This document shows positions 48,076-60,740 of a stretch of 64,000 nucleotides of DNA, piece by piece. The stretch's first letter is position 1; every line of letters begins with the position of its first letter. The notes below the pieces were generated by a model, which worked only from the letters and a program-made list of their open reading frames with translations, had not been told where the DNA came from and did not search any database. The DNA is from Epiperipatus broadwayi (taxonomy: Eukaryota; Onychophora; Udeonychophora; Euonychophora; Peripatidae): NCBI GenBank assembly GCA_028023455.1, contig JAQFVV010006216.1, positions 2,806,877 through 2,870,876 of the forward strand, written 5' to 3'. The position numbers and the translations under genes are program-made.

Positions 48076-48545
48076 TTTCGCACCAGACTAAATTTGCAAT
48101 ACTAACTTCTTAAAAAAAATCTAAAAATCTAAAAGCAAATAAAATGCTATTTACTGTTTTCTATAAATTATTTCATAACAAAGATGAACTATATTTAAGT
48201 CTTCAAAAAAATTAACTTAGACAGACTTTTTAGACAATACGCTTTTTACTGTTTATAACTTATTTCATTAAAAAGAAGACGAACTATATTTAACTCTTCA
48301 AATAAAATTACTCCGACAGACTTTTTGAAAATACGCTTTTTAAGTTTCTAAATTATTTCATTAAAAGGAAGACGAATCCCATTCTACCAAACTGCTCCAA
48401 AATACATGCAATAATTAACAAAACTGAACCTCCACCTACTAAATCTTGCCTCTTATATCTGAAATCTTTCTCTATTGCCTAAACAAAATCTCACATGGGT
48501 TTGAACTCGAAGCCGCATGTTGGTTGCACTAAAAATCCTATTATA

Positions 48546-50697
48546 TGCCGGACGAAAGCTTTTAATTTCATCTATCAATCTATTATGATACAGAGGGCGC
48601 CACCAGATCACTACTATCTGGAAAATTTGTTTACTGTGATCAGAATAGATGGTGATGATGGTTTGCACCGACCAGACTCCGGGAGAAACAAGAGATCTTA
48701 AATTGTTTAGACAATTGAGACAAAAGCACAAAGACAAACGTCAGCCAAATTAAATTTAAACATATTTAATAAAATTTTATTAAGAGAAAATTAACTTATA
48801 AAAACAGTTTATAAGTTAACAAATATGATTAGTTCAGGCATGTACCAGAAAGACTAAATGTAAAGCTATGACAGACCAACTGATTTTCTAATAAATGAAT
48901 TATAAAAGGGAGGATGTAAATTTCATTCAGCAGAGGATTCACCTTAACATTGGTTCTCACTTTCAGATATTCAAACAATACATCCTTGAAATAGATCAAA
49001 GAAGCCAGTGCCGATGAGCTTTTCGAGATCTAAACATGGTCAGACCTCGAATGTCCTTATATCGGTAAGAACTGCACCTATTACTACGTTTAAAATAATG
49101 GTGATTGATCCACCTCAAGAACAACCAAAAAAATAAGATTGAAAGGAAGTAAAACAATTAAAAACTAGTGAATCCCAGCCAAACGATTGGCGAAAATTAC
49201 TTTAAAATTAATAATTAAAGGTTTCAATAAGGGACAAGTAAATAATTATAAAAACAGTTACGTCTGCCCAGCATTTAAAGAAAATAAACTTACAAACAAA
49301 TTCTGAGTACACGCTCTGATAAATTTAAAGCACCCATAATAAATACAAACAGAAATTTATCGGAGAGTGCACATGAGTACGAAATATTAAAAGTTTAAAT
49401 ACTCTAGCAGAATGAAAGTATTGCTCACCTGTAATTTAAGAAAGGATAAATTTTATCTTCCTGCTGATGACTTATAAAATTACAAAGAAAAACACAATTC
49501 TACTTTCTGCTTTTAGAGATATTAAAAACGAAATCTCCGCCTGCGGCAAATTAGACGATAAAGTCGCCAGCCAAAAGATTTTCGGAGGTTTGCGAAAGCG
49601 CAAACACAGTGTTTACAAATTAATTATTGAATACTAAATAATTACAGGTAAGCATTTAAAAGGCATGACTGCTAAAGCATTTATAAAAAGTTGTAGGCAT
49701 AAAAATATAAATATAAAACTCATTCGTCACTCTCCAATAAACAAAACTGAAAGCAAATTGGGAATCTTAAAACTAAGATTCCAAAACCCATTACAAAAAT
49801 ATAAGAAAACACAATAAAGGTTAAATATGATATAACTATTATTTAAGAATACATATTTATGATTAGATTGAGCGGAGATTTACTGAGAATTAATTTACCC
49901 TGGGAAGAATAAAAGGAAAATAGTTACCTTTCGGTAAAAGCAATGTTCATGTAGAGTGCGCACTTTTACTTAAGTTCATTTTCAGGTTCTTCGACCACGG
50001 CAAGGTAGATGTAACGAGGTTCCGGCTTCTTGTAGGTGTTTAAGGCATTACTGGAGCAAATTTGGAAGTCAGGGATCCGTCTTTTGTTGAGTTAGCAAGC
50101 CATTCGGGTTTTGACAACACACATAGAATTTTTCATCTTGTTGCAAGCAAAAGTATTTAATAACAGCTGATGTCCTTTAAGAATTTAAATGTCCGCGCTG
50201 ATATAAACTTTCACTTTAGAAACAGCGTGTCTAGTTACGAATAATGAATTAACTGACACTCCAAATTTTCAAGGCTATTTATACGTTGCTCCATTTCCCG
50301 CAAAACACTTTCCTTGTTGTCCAATTTCTACACCTTAGGCAGGGCAAATATTAATCTCCCCCTCAATCTAATCTAGGAATTCTACCCAGGGATTATTGAA
50401 ATGAAAACTAACTACATAAAAATCAAATCTCCACTATTAAAATAAAAGCCACAGGAATGTAATTAGCTAGGTTGCTTGTTTTTTTCATTAATTGATTTGA
50501 AATAAAAACAAGCGGTATATGAAAATTATTTTAAAATAAATGGATAAACACTGAAATGAAGCATTTTACATATAAATGCTTGTGTATTTTGATACACGTA
50601 TTCTTTTTTAAATGATAATAAAATTTAAACATTAAACGTTTTAACAAAAATTAAGTTTAGTGAAGATTAACACTTAATCGGATTTCAATCATGTTCA
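48546..50697 (-). repeat. LTR, right copy (5' LTR)
   Basis: Partner of 44818-46971. For a minus-strand element this is the 5' LTR. It ends at the TA tract of the split ribozyme repeat. Confidence 0.9.
50275..50284 (-). promoter_or_regulatory. TATA box, right LTR
   Basis: Minus-strand GTATAAATAG, the counterpart of 46550-46559. Transcription would run left through the interior. Confidence 0.5.
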
Positions 50698-51000
50698 ATA
50701 TATATATAAAACCAGTGCTCATTTTATATTAAGATAGCAAGTCTTCATACCTTAATGGATAGGCTTCAATTCACTCCAACCTCCAACTTCAACCAACCAT
50801 CCACACCATTGAAAATCTTATGATTGAAAGCCCAAATCCCATGTTGATACCAATATTATTGCCATGCCCATGTTGACCTCAAGTCACTCTGACCCCTCAT
50901 GTATAGGACCTTATCCATTTAAATACATAGAAGAGAAATGGGTATGATGCAGGCTTAATGTTTAAATATTTGAAATATATGCATTCTTCATATACCTGGA
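50698..51000 (-). repeat. ~470-bp ribozyme repeat family, unit split by LTR element (second part)
   Basis: It continues the unit begun at 44508 and is the reverse complement of the following plus-oriented stretch, so 50.7-51.3 kb forms a large palindrome centred near 51005. Confidence 0.75.
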
Positions 51001-51328
51001 GTTTGCATATTTCAATTAAGCTCCAAGTATATGAAGAATGCCTGTATTTCAAATATTTAAACATTAAGCCTGCATCATACCCATTCATCTTCTGTGTATT
51101 TAAATGGATAAGGTCCTATACATGAGGGGTCAGAGTGACTTGAGGTCAACATGGCATGGCAACAATAGTGGCATCAGATGATATTTGGGCTTTCCATTCA
51201 GATTTTCAATGGTATGGGTAGCTGAAGAGTTGGAGTGGATTGAAGTCTGTCCATTAAAGTATGAAGATAGACTATCTTAATATAAACTGAGCACTGATTA
51301 TATATGTGTGTGGGAGATGATAATCTGG

Positions 51329-51372
51329 ACCAACTGATGAGTGCTGGTTTAGCACAAAATAGGTATATTAGT
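51329..51372 (+). ncRNA. Type I hammerhead motif, 470-bp family, unit 1 (degraded)
   Basis: Helix I ACCAA/TTAGT (one mismatch), intact core CTGATGA, helix II GTGCT/AGCAC with loop GGTTT, then AAAA where GAAA is required, helix III A-U, U-A, triplet ATA. The G12-to-A change (CACG to CACA) looks like CpG decay; probably inactive. Confidence 0.6.
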
Positions 51373-51797
51373 GATTATTTCTTTTTTGCATGTGTGTGGT
51401 CATGTGTATGAGTGGTATAAGATAGTGGTATAGTTGAAGAGTCCTTGAAAGTTTGAGTTTAAATCCTCTATATTTACAATTAAGCTCCAGGTATATGAAT
51501 AATGCCTGCATTTAAAATATTTACACACTAAGCCTGCACCCTGCCATCCCTCTTCTATGTATTCAAATGGATAAGGTCCTATACATGAGGTGTCTGAGCG
51601 ACTTGAGGTCAACATGGGCATGACAATAATATTAGCATCAGCATGGAATTTGGCCTTTCCAATATTAGATTTTCAATGGTATGGATAACTGAAGAGTTGG
51701 AGGTTAAAATGGATTGAAGCCTGACCATTAAAGTATGAAGATTTGCTATCTTAATGTAAACTGAGCACTAATATATATATGGGAGATGATAATCTGG

Positions 51798-51841
51798 ACC
51801 AAGTGATGAGTGCTGGTTTAGCACAAAATATTTATATTGGT
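51798..51841 (+). ncRNA. Type I hammerhead motif, 470-bp family, unit 2 (degraded)
   Basis: Helix I ACCAA/TTGGT perfect, core GTGATGA (first C changed to G), perfect helix II GTGCT/AGCAC, AAAA for GAAA, helix III and triplet ATA kept. Together with unit 1 it defines an intact ancestor. Inactive now. Confidence 0.6.
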
Positions 51842-51850
51842 GAGTATTTA

Positions 51851-53740
51851 TCTTTTCTGCACGTATGTGGTCATTTGTATCAGTGATATGAAATAGTGTG
51901 GATAGTTGTTGTCAATTATATAAGATTTGTTTTCAAAACAAATTATTTTTATTTGCACTGTTTATAAATGTATTATTTATTTTTCAATTATCGAATATCA
52001 CACAATATATTAATTTCATATTTGTTTTTTAAATAAATAATATTATTTTTATATTTTCAAACATTTTATTCTTTACCATTTTTTCTTCTAATTTTTATAA
52101 TAATAATAAAATTTATTCATTAGTACATTCTGGTATAATTTAATGAGTATGATAACCATGTAATTAGCATTTTTGTTTTTAATAAAAAAGTTAAAGAAAT
52201 AATATATTTGAAAATATTTTATTAATTGGTAGATTATAACTAATGAATCATGTTTTTATTTAGTTGCTTGTAATATATAAAAAAGAATGGTATAAAAAGA
52301 AAGGAAATAAATAAACTAAGACAGATTTCATGAGAGATTCTCTCATAACATTGGCAGAGATTTTTCATATACATGATGGATAGATCTTATCAATTTGTGT
52401 AATTCTATTACTTAATTATTACTTTTTATAAAATCAAAGAGAGCAAATTTAGATTGATGTATTAATTCAAGTTCTTCATGAAAGTTTTTATTCATCACTT
52501 TTTGACATTAAACTAGATATAGTAAGGAAAACAAACTACAATACTCTGAGTTGAAAAAAACAACTTTACCTTACATGATAGATATCCATATTACAAGTAA
52601 AAACAAAAAAAATTGGACTATAATAAATAATAATTTTAATATGATATAAAAACTTCTATTTATTTTAAAATAGAAGTAAATTTTCTTTTATCTATATTAA
52701 ATTGTATAATCATTATTACATTTGATAAGTGTAGTATTATTTGGTGATGATTTATGTATGTGCGCTTTATTTGATAGCATCTATAAATATGAAAAATTCC
52801 ATGCAAATGTTCAAGTCCCATAGGATTAAAAAAAAGAATCATTTCAAGTCATTTAAATAAAATGAAATTCATTAATAAAAAATTATAAAAGAGGATAAGC
52901 AATAACATTTATAACAATTTCCACATGTCATATTATTTTATTTATTAAACTGGTTCGGGTTATTAAGCAGATGTCCAGCACATCTTCTTTGATTGGTGAA
53001 AATGTTTTCTTTTTTTGCTGATGTAAAAACCATAAGCATGACATCAATAGAAATATGGGCATTTGATAGATCTCTGAAAATCCAATGAAATTTGGATGTT
53101 TTATTAATTTTTTTTGTAACCAGCATATTTAATTTTTTGATCAATTTTGTAATTTCCATGGAATGATAAAGACAGAAAAAACTTATCGGCCTAAAAATAC
53201 ACTTTTCTCAGAATAAAAATATTCTGATTCACAAACAAGGCCTTCAATGGAGTCTAAACATAAGGAGAATATCAGGCTCGTAAGTATACAATTTTAATTT
53301 TTTGAATATTTTAATTTTTTTTTAATTATTTGAAAAAATGATTTATTAATTTGAATTTGTAGTGATGTGTGTCCATATAAATTCTATATTTATTTCTGCT
53401 CATATGAATTCCTATGTATGTTAATTTTGTGTGTTCTAATGCACTTATTTTATAAAAATAATGATTCTCAAAAACTTTAATAATTTATTATTTCTCAGTT
53501 TGTTTATATGGTGTGTTTGTGTTTACAACTAATGATTTACAAAACTAATAATCAAATATACAGAAAGATTGCATATGCAGGCAAATAATCAAATTCTGAT
53601 TCTTGCCTATGCCTTTATATTCATGCTGTGAAATCACTAGTTTTGCTATATGTTTCATCACATTATTTTCAAGTCTATAGCTAACAAATGGACTATATGC
53701 AAATAAATTATATCTATGTAATATAATAAATATAACAAGA
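51851..53740. other. AT-rich DNA without a recognised gene
   Basis: No ORF with recognisable content; no repeat relation to other parts of the window noticed. Confidence 0.5.
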
Positions 53741-53744
53741 TAGC

Positions 53745-53825
53745 ATCACTGGTATGCATAAAGAATATAAACACCACTGGTATGCATAAAGAATATAAAC
53801 GTCACTGATGTACACAAAAAAATAT
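53745..53825. repeat. Short tandem repeat, ~32-bp unit
   Basis: CACTGGTATGCATAAAGAAT units occur twice nearly perfectly and a third time diverged (CACTGATGTACACAAAAAAA). Confidence 0.8.
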
Positions 53826-56800
53826 AAAATGAAGAGATGAAACTCATTTTATCAGTGATACAATTTCTAGTTTTAGATAGACAAGAAGCCAATTGCTATG
53901 ATGACAAATGCATATCTAACTTCTGGAAATGATTTTTTTTTATATTTTTTATTAGGATGAATCTTTTTCTTATAGATGCCTTTGACATTTGGTAACTTTT
54001 GGGATACAAGATAAAAATGAAGAATTCTTATATGAATACTTTTGGAGATTTCTGAAGCTATTGATTATCTCAGGTAAGACATATTATATATGGTTTGAAA
54101 GATAATTTTGTGAGGAATACAAAGAAAATATTACTGAAGATATAATTTAAACTTAGTTAATGATGAATTAGAAATTACGATCAAACAATAAAGTAATAAT
54201 TATGTCGAGATGTGGAAATTTTTTTTTTTCCTTATTTTTTAAATGGTTATCACTATTTGCCTTAGACTTATTGTTTTACTTAGTTTTTCTAGTTTCTATT
54301 AATGTAAATTTTTTTGCTCTAACATAATTAAAACTGAAGTTATTATGAAAATTGTGTCTAAGGTCAGTTTTTAAAAAAATTCAATATGGCATTCTAGATT
54401 CAAGCAATTGATCTAATTGGTTTGATTAGAATTATTTCCATTTATATTTTTATCAGTTATTATTTGTAAATAGAAGAAACTAATTATTGATAATCATTAA
54501 AAGCTAAATATGCAATGTAACCATTTCTGCATAGATAACAAGAATATGTACAGGAAATAATGTTAAAATAAAAATATTTTCTTAAAACCAACTAGGCTAA
54601 TATGAATCAGTAAATCTAAAGAAGGTCACAAAGTGTCCATGAAGGTAATAACTTCCATTATTGACATTGGTTAAATTAACTTTAAAATTCATAAGCAAAA
54701 TATTATTAGATAAATTTAATATTTGCAAAACCAATAAATAGTTAATAATCAGGTCTATGAAATGAATATGGAATTCGAATTATGAATTAAGTGATAAATG
54801 AATCAAGATGTAGATGACTAAATGGGTGATAAAAACACATAATAATTAGATAATGAAAATGAATAGGCTTAAGAGTGAGGAAAAAAGAAAAAAATGTGTT
54901 AGAATGATGAATGATTAAGATGATGATAGAATAGAAGCCAATGAAGGATTAATTAATTATGATAATGAATTAAGATAAAATGAGGATGAAGAAATAAAAG
55001 AAAGATGCAGATGAAATATGAGAACAATATTAATGATGAGAAATGAGATCTTGAACATAAAACCAATATTGTGTTAAATGACAGTAAAATAAAATAAAAC
55101 AAGGTATAGATTTTAAGCTTGACTAAACCAGAATATTTAACCACGAAGTTAAGATAAACTATAAGTTTTAAAAACTAGAGAAGAAATGTACATCTTATAA
55201 TACAAATCAAAGCATAATCAATAACTTTAGATATAAAAATTACCATAAATTCAAAATTACAACTGTTAATTAGTAATTTACTTTTCTCAGGGTTCAAATA
55301 AATTAAATAGTACTAATTTACAAGATATACTTGGGTCAGTGAGAGGGATTTTGCCACTATCCAAATATAACAAAGACAGCTCATAAAACAAAATAGAATT
55401 AATAAAGAATAAATCCATATTATTAATATTTATTAATAAAGAATATTTGGCAATCCCAATACTAACAGTAATATGAACTTTAAATTTTACAAAGTACAAA
55501 TAAATTATTAATAAAGCAAACACAATAATTCACAAACTATCTTTTATTAAATTATTATGGGCAATATGATCAAGATCACTGAATGATGTATCAAATAATT
55601 CAAATAAACAGGTTATTCCAAAACCAATAGATCATTAAAATATTATTTAAAATAAGACATGTGCTTAAGATCAACAGTGTTCTGATCAATAAGCCATAAA
55701 TTCTAAATGCACATTACCAAAGCTCATTGTGATATGTTAAAGAGTAATAAAATCTACTATATTGATTGATGATTTTAAGACAATAAGATAATGTGTTGAC
55801 AGCAATAACAATAATAATATGGATGACAATTAGCAATAAGATTACAGACAACCAAATATATATACAAACAAAAAGATTTATTTACACTATTTACAACTTT
55901 ACAAAATAATAATAAATAATAGAAAACGTATATTTCAGAAACAATATAAAACATATATTCATTTTGTTACAGGTAAATTCCCTTTAGACCTAATACCAAT
56001 TTTGATGAACTTATATGTCTAACAACAGTTATTCATAATATTCATATATAGTATGCTCTTGAAAGTATTAAAGTATAATTAAACTTTACCAATGAATAAA
56101 ATGATAATGACAATTATCATATGATGCACAAATGACAATCATTATTCAGCATTCAGTAGTCAATTATATGAATATGGGAATAGACACCAGGAGTAAAATA
56201 TATACAGGATATGTTTACAGAATAATCATCTTAATTATTGAAATATCTTACTGATCCATTAGCGAACTACTGTTTGATGGAAATGTAATGACATTGCATA
56301 TGTGTATCTCTCATTATAATATGCACAAGATAGGTTTTCAAATTATTAATAACTTTCATTGGTTTGCATGTAAACTGTTGGCAAAGTACAACAGCACAAT
56401 ACATACACTATTTTCATTTAACCAAACACTACAAATAAACAAGTGTCCCTGAAGCTAACTCTACTTTATTGCAACTATATAATTTTAAAACATCAAAAAC
56501 TTCACCATACATGGTGGAAAATAACTAGATATCATCACAAGGAATCGGACAATAAAGAGAGGTTCCTCAGAACAATATTATATAATTGTATAACAATATG
56601 GAAAATTCCAATGCCTTTTTCATGGGTACAAAAATGGGTGGATATCTTTCCAAAACAAGGAATAGAATGCATATCATAAAAATAATCCTCTCTAGGGATC
56701 AAACAAGCCTCAACAATATAATCCTCTCATGCAATAAACAATGGAAGATTATACTCTATCTACCAATGCATAATATCAATTATACAATGTTTAATAAAAT

Positions 56801-57860
56801 TATATGTTTCTCACACTTATCAAATAGAAACAAGCACAACTCCTGATCAAATCAATGACAAAGATAAAATAATTTTTATAGTAAAAGCTAAAAAGACAAA
56901 TATCTGACCTCAAACAATGCAAATGTTAGATAGTGTATGAAGCCAATAAAGATACAGTAAGTCAAATGACTATAAAATATTTTAAAAAGCATAATAAAAT
57001 TTGCAATAACAAGAAATACACAGTCAATAAAAAATAGCATAAATTCTATAAACTAAAATGGACATACTAAATTATAGGCAAAATATAGTAAAGATATAAA
57101 ATGAATGTATATCTGGTTATATGGAAAATTCCATACAATAAAATAATTATGTCATTATAAATATAACTATTATGTTTCTGACAAATTATTCTGACTGTTT
57201 ACCCATAAATAGATTGTCAATAAACTATTCTCAAAAATGTAAGAGATTTGTATCTCTATCTAGACAATACTAATTTAATATTAACCTTAAATCTACCAAT
57301 AAAATATATATACATACAATTTTACCTCAACCTGTCTCCAGAGTAATTGCACATCCATTACATAAAAATTATATATATACCTTAATAGTATATCTAAAAC
57401 TAATATCAGATAATGATAAACATGAATAATAAAAAAATATCATTATTATATTTTATTTTATTCCCATAGTCCATAATCTAAATTCCTTCGACATAAGCTG
57501 ACTGACGAGGGAGAACAATATCATTGTTGTCTGGCAAAATTTTACAAGACAACACATCCATATTTTATCCTGGTAAAGTAAAACAAAATAAAATACTCAA
57601 GACTTTATGGCAACAAAAATAACAATGTAGTAATGCTTATAAATATTTTCTGCAAAATTTTGGATCCATTTTTTTTTTAAAACTAAGCTATAGCTTCAAT
57701 AATATCTTCAACTTTGATTGCAAAAGAAAATTTTTTCAAAAGCATTTTTATTATTTCCATCCACAGTAATGTATTGGAATAATTAAGAATGATTCCTACA
57801 TTTTAAAATCTTATCAATACTTAAAACTAGTGATAAATCAAGCATTTTACAATAATAAAG
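53826..57860. other. AT-rich DNA without a recognised gene
   Basis: About 4 kb with only short chance ORFs (for example 56443-56679 and 56586-56846, overlapping in two frames). I saw no domain or large repeat. Confidence 0.5.
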
Positions 57861-57970
57861 AAACAAAGCAAAACTCTCCATACAGTAGTGCCATTTTGTG
57901 CCAACAAGAGCAATCAATGGATGCCAGAAGGCTTGTGCATAAAATCCGTCTAGTGCCTACTCATCCAATA

Positions 57971-58010
57971 TCCCGACTAGTTTCTGGCTTGTGGCCTTCA
58001 TCAGTGAGGA
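57971..58010 (-). ncRNA. Hammerhead motif, 437-bp family, unit 1
   Basis: Core CTGATGA, GAAAC and triplet GTC are intact, with helix II GGC/GCC. Two bases are missing in helix I next to the cleavage site compared with the other units, so pairing there is impaired. Confidence 0.6.
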
Positions 58011-58407
58011 GCCTTGGATCTGAGAGCACTGCACCTAGATCTTAGGATCTAATGCAACCCTCCAGCAGCCACATTTTAACTCTATTTAACTACAAAACTA
58101 TGAAAATGAAATTGAAAACACAATATTTTCAATCTAAACTCAATAGCTTATATAGTCATATAAGTGTGAACTCAATTCAGCACATACATTTTGGTGTCTT
58201 TGGCTCTTTAACAACCATAGCCACCACTATCCTATAAGGCAGGATTGGTGTTAAACCACTAAACATCACATGATCACTATCTCATACTAGCACATAATTG
58301 TTATTAAACAAAGCAAAACTCTCCATGCAGTAGTGCTATCAAGAGCAATCAATGGATGCCAGAAGGCTTGTGCATAAAATCCCTATCTAGTGCCTACTCA
58401 TCCAATA

Positions 58408-58442
58408 TCCCCAGACTAGTTTCTGGCCTTCGTCAGTGAAGA
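58408..58442 (-). ncRNA. Hammerhead motif, 437-bp family, unit 2 (damaged)
   Basis: Core CTGACGA (variable position 7 changed), GAAAC and GTC kept, but most of helix II is deleted. Probably inactive. Confidence 0.5.
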
Positions 58443-58842
58443 GCCTTGGATCTGAGAGCACTGCACCTAGATCTTAGGATCTAATGCAGCCCTCCTGCAG
58501 CCACCTTTTAACTCTATTTAACTACAAAACTATGAGAATGAAATTTGAAAACACAATATTTTCAATCTAAGCTCAATAGCTTATATAGTCATATGGGTCT
58601 GAACTCAATTCAGCAGCCATACATTTTGGTGTCTTTGGCTCTTTAACTACCATAGCCACCACTATCCAATAAGGCAGGATTGGTGTTAAACCACTAAACA
58701 TCACATGATCACTATCTTATACTAGCACATAATTGTTAATAAACAAAGCAAAACTCTCCATACAGTTGTGCCAACAAGAGCAATCAATGGATGCCAGAAG
58801 GCTTGTGCCTAAAATCCCTATCTAGTGCCTACTCATCCAATA

Positions 58843-58884
58843 TCCCCAGACTAGTTTCTGGCTTGTGGCCTTCGTCTGTGAGGA
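58843..58884 (-). ncRNA. Hammerhead motif, 437-bp family, unit 3 (damaged)
   Basis: All helices are kept, but the core reads CAGACGA (U4 to A), expected to abolish cleavage. Confidence 0.5.
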
Positions 58885-59023
58885 GCTTTGGATCTGAGAG
58901 CACTGCACCTAGATCTTAGGATCTAATGCAACCCTCCAGCAGCCACCTTTTAACTCTATTTAACTACAAAACTGAGGGTTGCATTAGATCCTAAGATCCA
59001 GGTGGTGCTCTCAGATTCATGGC

Positions 59024-59065
59024 TCCTCACTGATGAAGGTCACAAGCCAGAAACTAGTCTGGGGA
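59024..59065 (+). ncRNA. Type I hammerhead ribozyme, 437-bp family, inverted unit
   Basis: Helix I TCCTCA/TGGGGA (six pairs with one G-T), core CTGATGA, helix II GGT/GCC with loop CACAA, core GAAA, helix III A-U and C-G closed by only TA, cleavage triplet GTC. All conserved residues are present; the best candidate of this family. Confidence 0.75.
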
Positions 59066-59185
59066 TATTGGATGAGTAGGCACTAGATAGGGATTTTATG
59101 CACAAGCCTTCTGGCATCCATTGATTGCTCTTGTTGGCACAAGATGGCACTACTGTATGGAGAGTTTTACTTTGTTTAATAATTA

Positions 59186-60740
59186 TGTGCTAGTATGAGA
59201 TAGTGATCATGTGATGGTTAGTAGTAATTAAGAAGTTGCTATTTACTTTTTACTATCCATAATTTTAAACATTTTCATTTATAATACTATTATAAATTGT
59301 TATTGTTTTCTTTTATCAAGATTTGCATTAAGTATATTTAATTAAACTGTAAGTTAAATATCCTTTGTATTTACCAATATGGTAAATGTATTCTAATATT
59401 CATTGTTCTAAAAAAAGTTTATCAGAATATTTTTTTTTTTTTAAAACAAAAACTGTAAACTAAATTCACACATTATAAAATAGAAAACAATGTATATATT
59501 CTTTGAAGTAAATTTCATTTTTTTAAAACTTAAATTCGGAAAGTTTTGGTCTAATTACTTTTAATAAAGTTCTTATTACATTTGATATAAAAGCAAAAAA
59601 AAAAATATTTTATATTTATTTTAAAAACTAACACACAGAATATTTTTCTTTCTTGCCATTCCAAACAACTCATGTGTAATTTTTAAATGTCCATAATGAA
59701 TAAAATAATTAAAATTGTAGTACTATATAAAATAAAACTTTATGCTTATGATTTCTTGTCTGGTTTTAAATTTGAAGTTCCTTTGAACGACGTATTTGTT
59801 TTCCAAATTGGTTCCCATTTTTTTAATATGAAATCCTGGCTATTGATAGACCAGTAGTCAAATGCATAGAAGGAATTGAAATTCTCTACTCCATTATTTA
59901 TGAACCAAAATATAATTGACTATCATTTTGATTCAGTTCAATTCAAATCTAGTGTTGTTAATTTTCAGCTTCTTCTTGGTTTTTAATTGTTATATTTTAG
60001 ATGTTATCTTTTCTCTTGTTCTTTTTTAATGACCCCCCCCCCCCTTACAATCTTTGTTAAGTTATTTATACCCCTATCAGATGAAATTGTTGTAAAAAAT
60101 AGACCAATTAAAGCATGGTAGGTGCATATAATTAATACTTCTCCACCTATATTCATTACTGATAACTAACCAAGCTGTTCAAAACTATTTTACATTGCAA
60201 TAAAAGCATGCTTAAGGATTAATTATAAAAATTAATTTAAAAGAGTTATAATTTTAAATCTTTCTGATTATTATTTAATAATAATAAAATATCAAAATAT
60301 TTTATACTTTCAAATTAATAATAACACTAGTAAATTATTATTTTAATATTATTGAAAATTAATCCATCTGATAGACTGCATATGAAATCTCATATACATC
60401 TTGGCAGATTGCTTAGCATCTCTTGAACAGACTAAATCTTTATCACTCCCAGGAGATTTATTGATAAAATTTACTTAATTTTAAAATAAAATTTGATAAC
60501 TACAATAACATACCACTGATATAATACATTTCAATTATTATCAATTAAAAGTTAAAATTTTATACATTTGACCACTTACATAAAGCTTGACAAACATCGA
60601 GCCCAACCATAAAGTTATAGTAAATATGTTTTTTTTATTTTTCCTGAGTGAAGAATTGGAATGTATGCAGATAAAATAAATAACAAGAAATTAGTGCAAT
60701 TAATTTTATATTTGATCAAAGAATAAATAGTATCAGATAT
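59186..60740. other. AT-rich DNA without a recognised gene
   Basis: Contains a C homopolymer of about 12 near 60033. No coding signal. Confidence 0.5.

Larger units (their letters stand above)
46972..48545 (-). other. Interior of the LTR element
   Basis: The interior holds a short coiled-coil ORF, a second short ORF and otherwise degraded sequence. A/T homopolymer runs lie at 46990-47030. It contains far too little for pol. Confidence 0.7.
44818..50697 (-). mobile_element. Complete non-autonomous LTR retrotransposon with 2.15-kb LTRs
   Basis: Two direct repeats of about 2154 and 2152 bp, both starting TGCCGGAC and ending ATGTTCA (TG...CA), bound a 1574-bp interior. The flanks on both sides are TA-tract halves of one ribozyme repeat unit, so this is a true insertion. 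Minus-strand TATA boxes in both LTRs and a minus-strand coiled-coil ORF indicate orientation. No protease, reverse transcriptase or integrase is present, so it must borrow enzymes. The target duplication is obscured by the TA tract. No clear primer-binding site or polypurine tract was found. Confidence 0.85.
51001..51850 (+). repeat. ~470-bp ribozyme repeat family, tandem units
   Basis: GGGAGATGATAATCTGGACC occurs at 51312 and 51781, a period of about 470 bp. The units diverge from each other by several percent, so the family is older than the 405-bp array. A B-box-like GAGTTTAAATCC lies near 51457. Confidence 0.8.
57861..59185. repeat. Tandem array of ~437-bp ribozyme-bearing units, ending in an inverted unit
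   Basis: Three direct copies, marked by GACTAGTTTCTGG at 57975, 58414 and 58849 (spacing 439 and 435), are followed by an inverted partial copy from about 58973 to 59170. Each carries a hammerhead motif. Unit edges contain AAACAAAGCAAAACTCTCCA. Copies differ by small indels, so the family is moderately old. The layout (tandem direct units then an inversion) copies that of the 405-bp array, though the sequences are unrelated. Confidence 0.85.

Noticed and set aside
48490-48545. Primer-binding site next to the 5' LTR of the 44.8-50.7 kb element
   Set aside because: Minus strand after the LTR does not begin with TGG and no tRNA 3' complement was convincing.
56443-56846. Two overlapping plus ORFs of 78 and 86 codons
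   Set aside because: Different frames of the same AT-rich DNA, no domain, no conserved motif.
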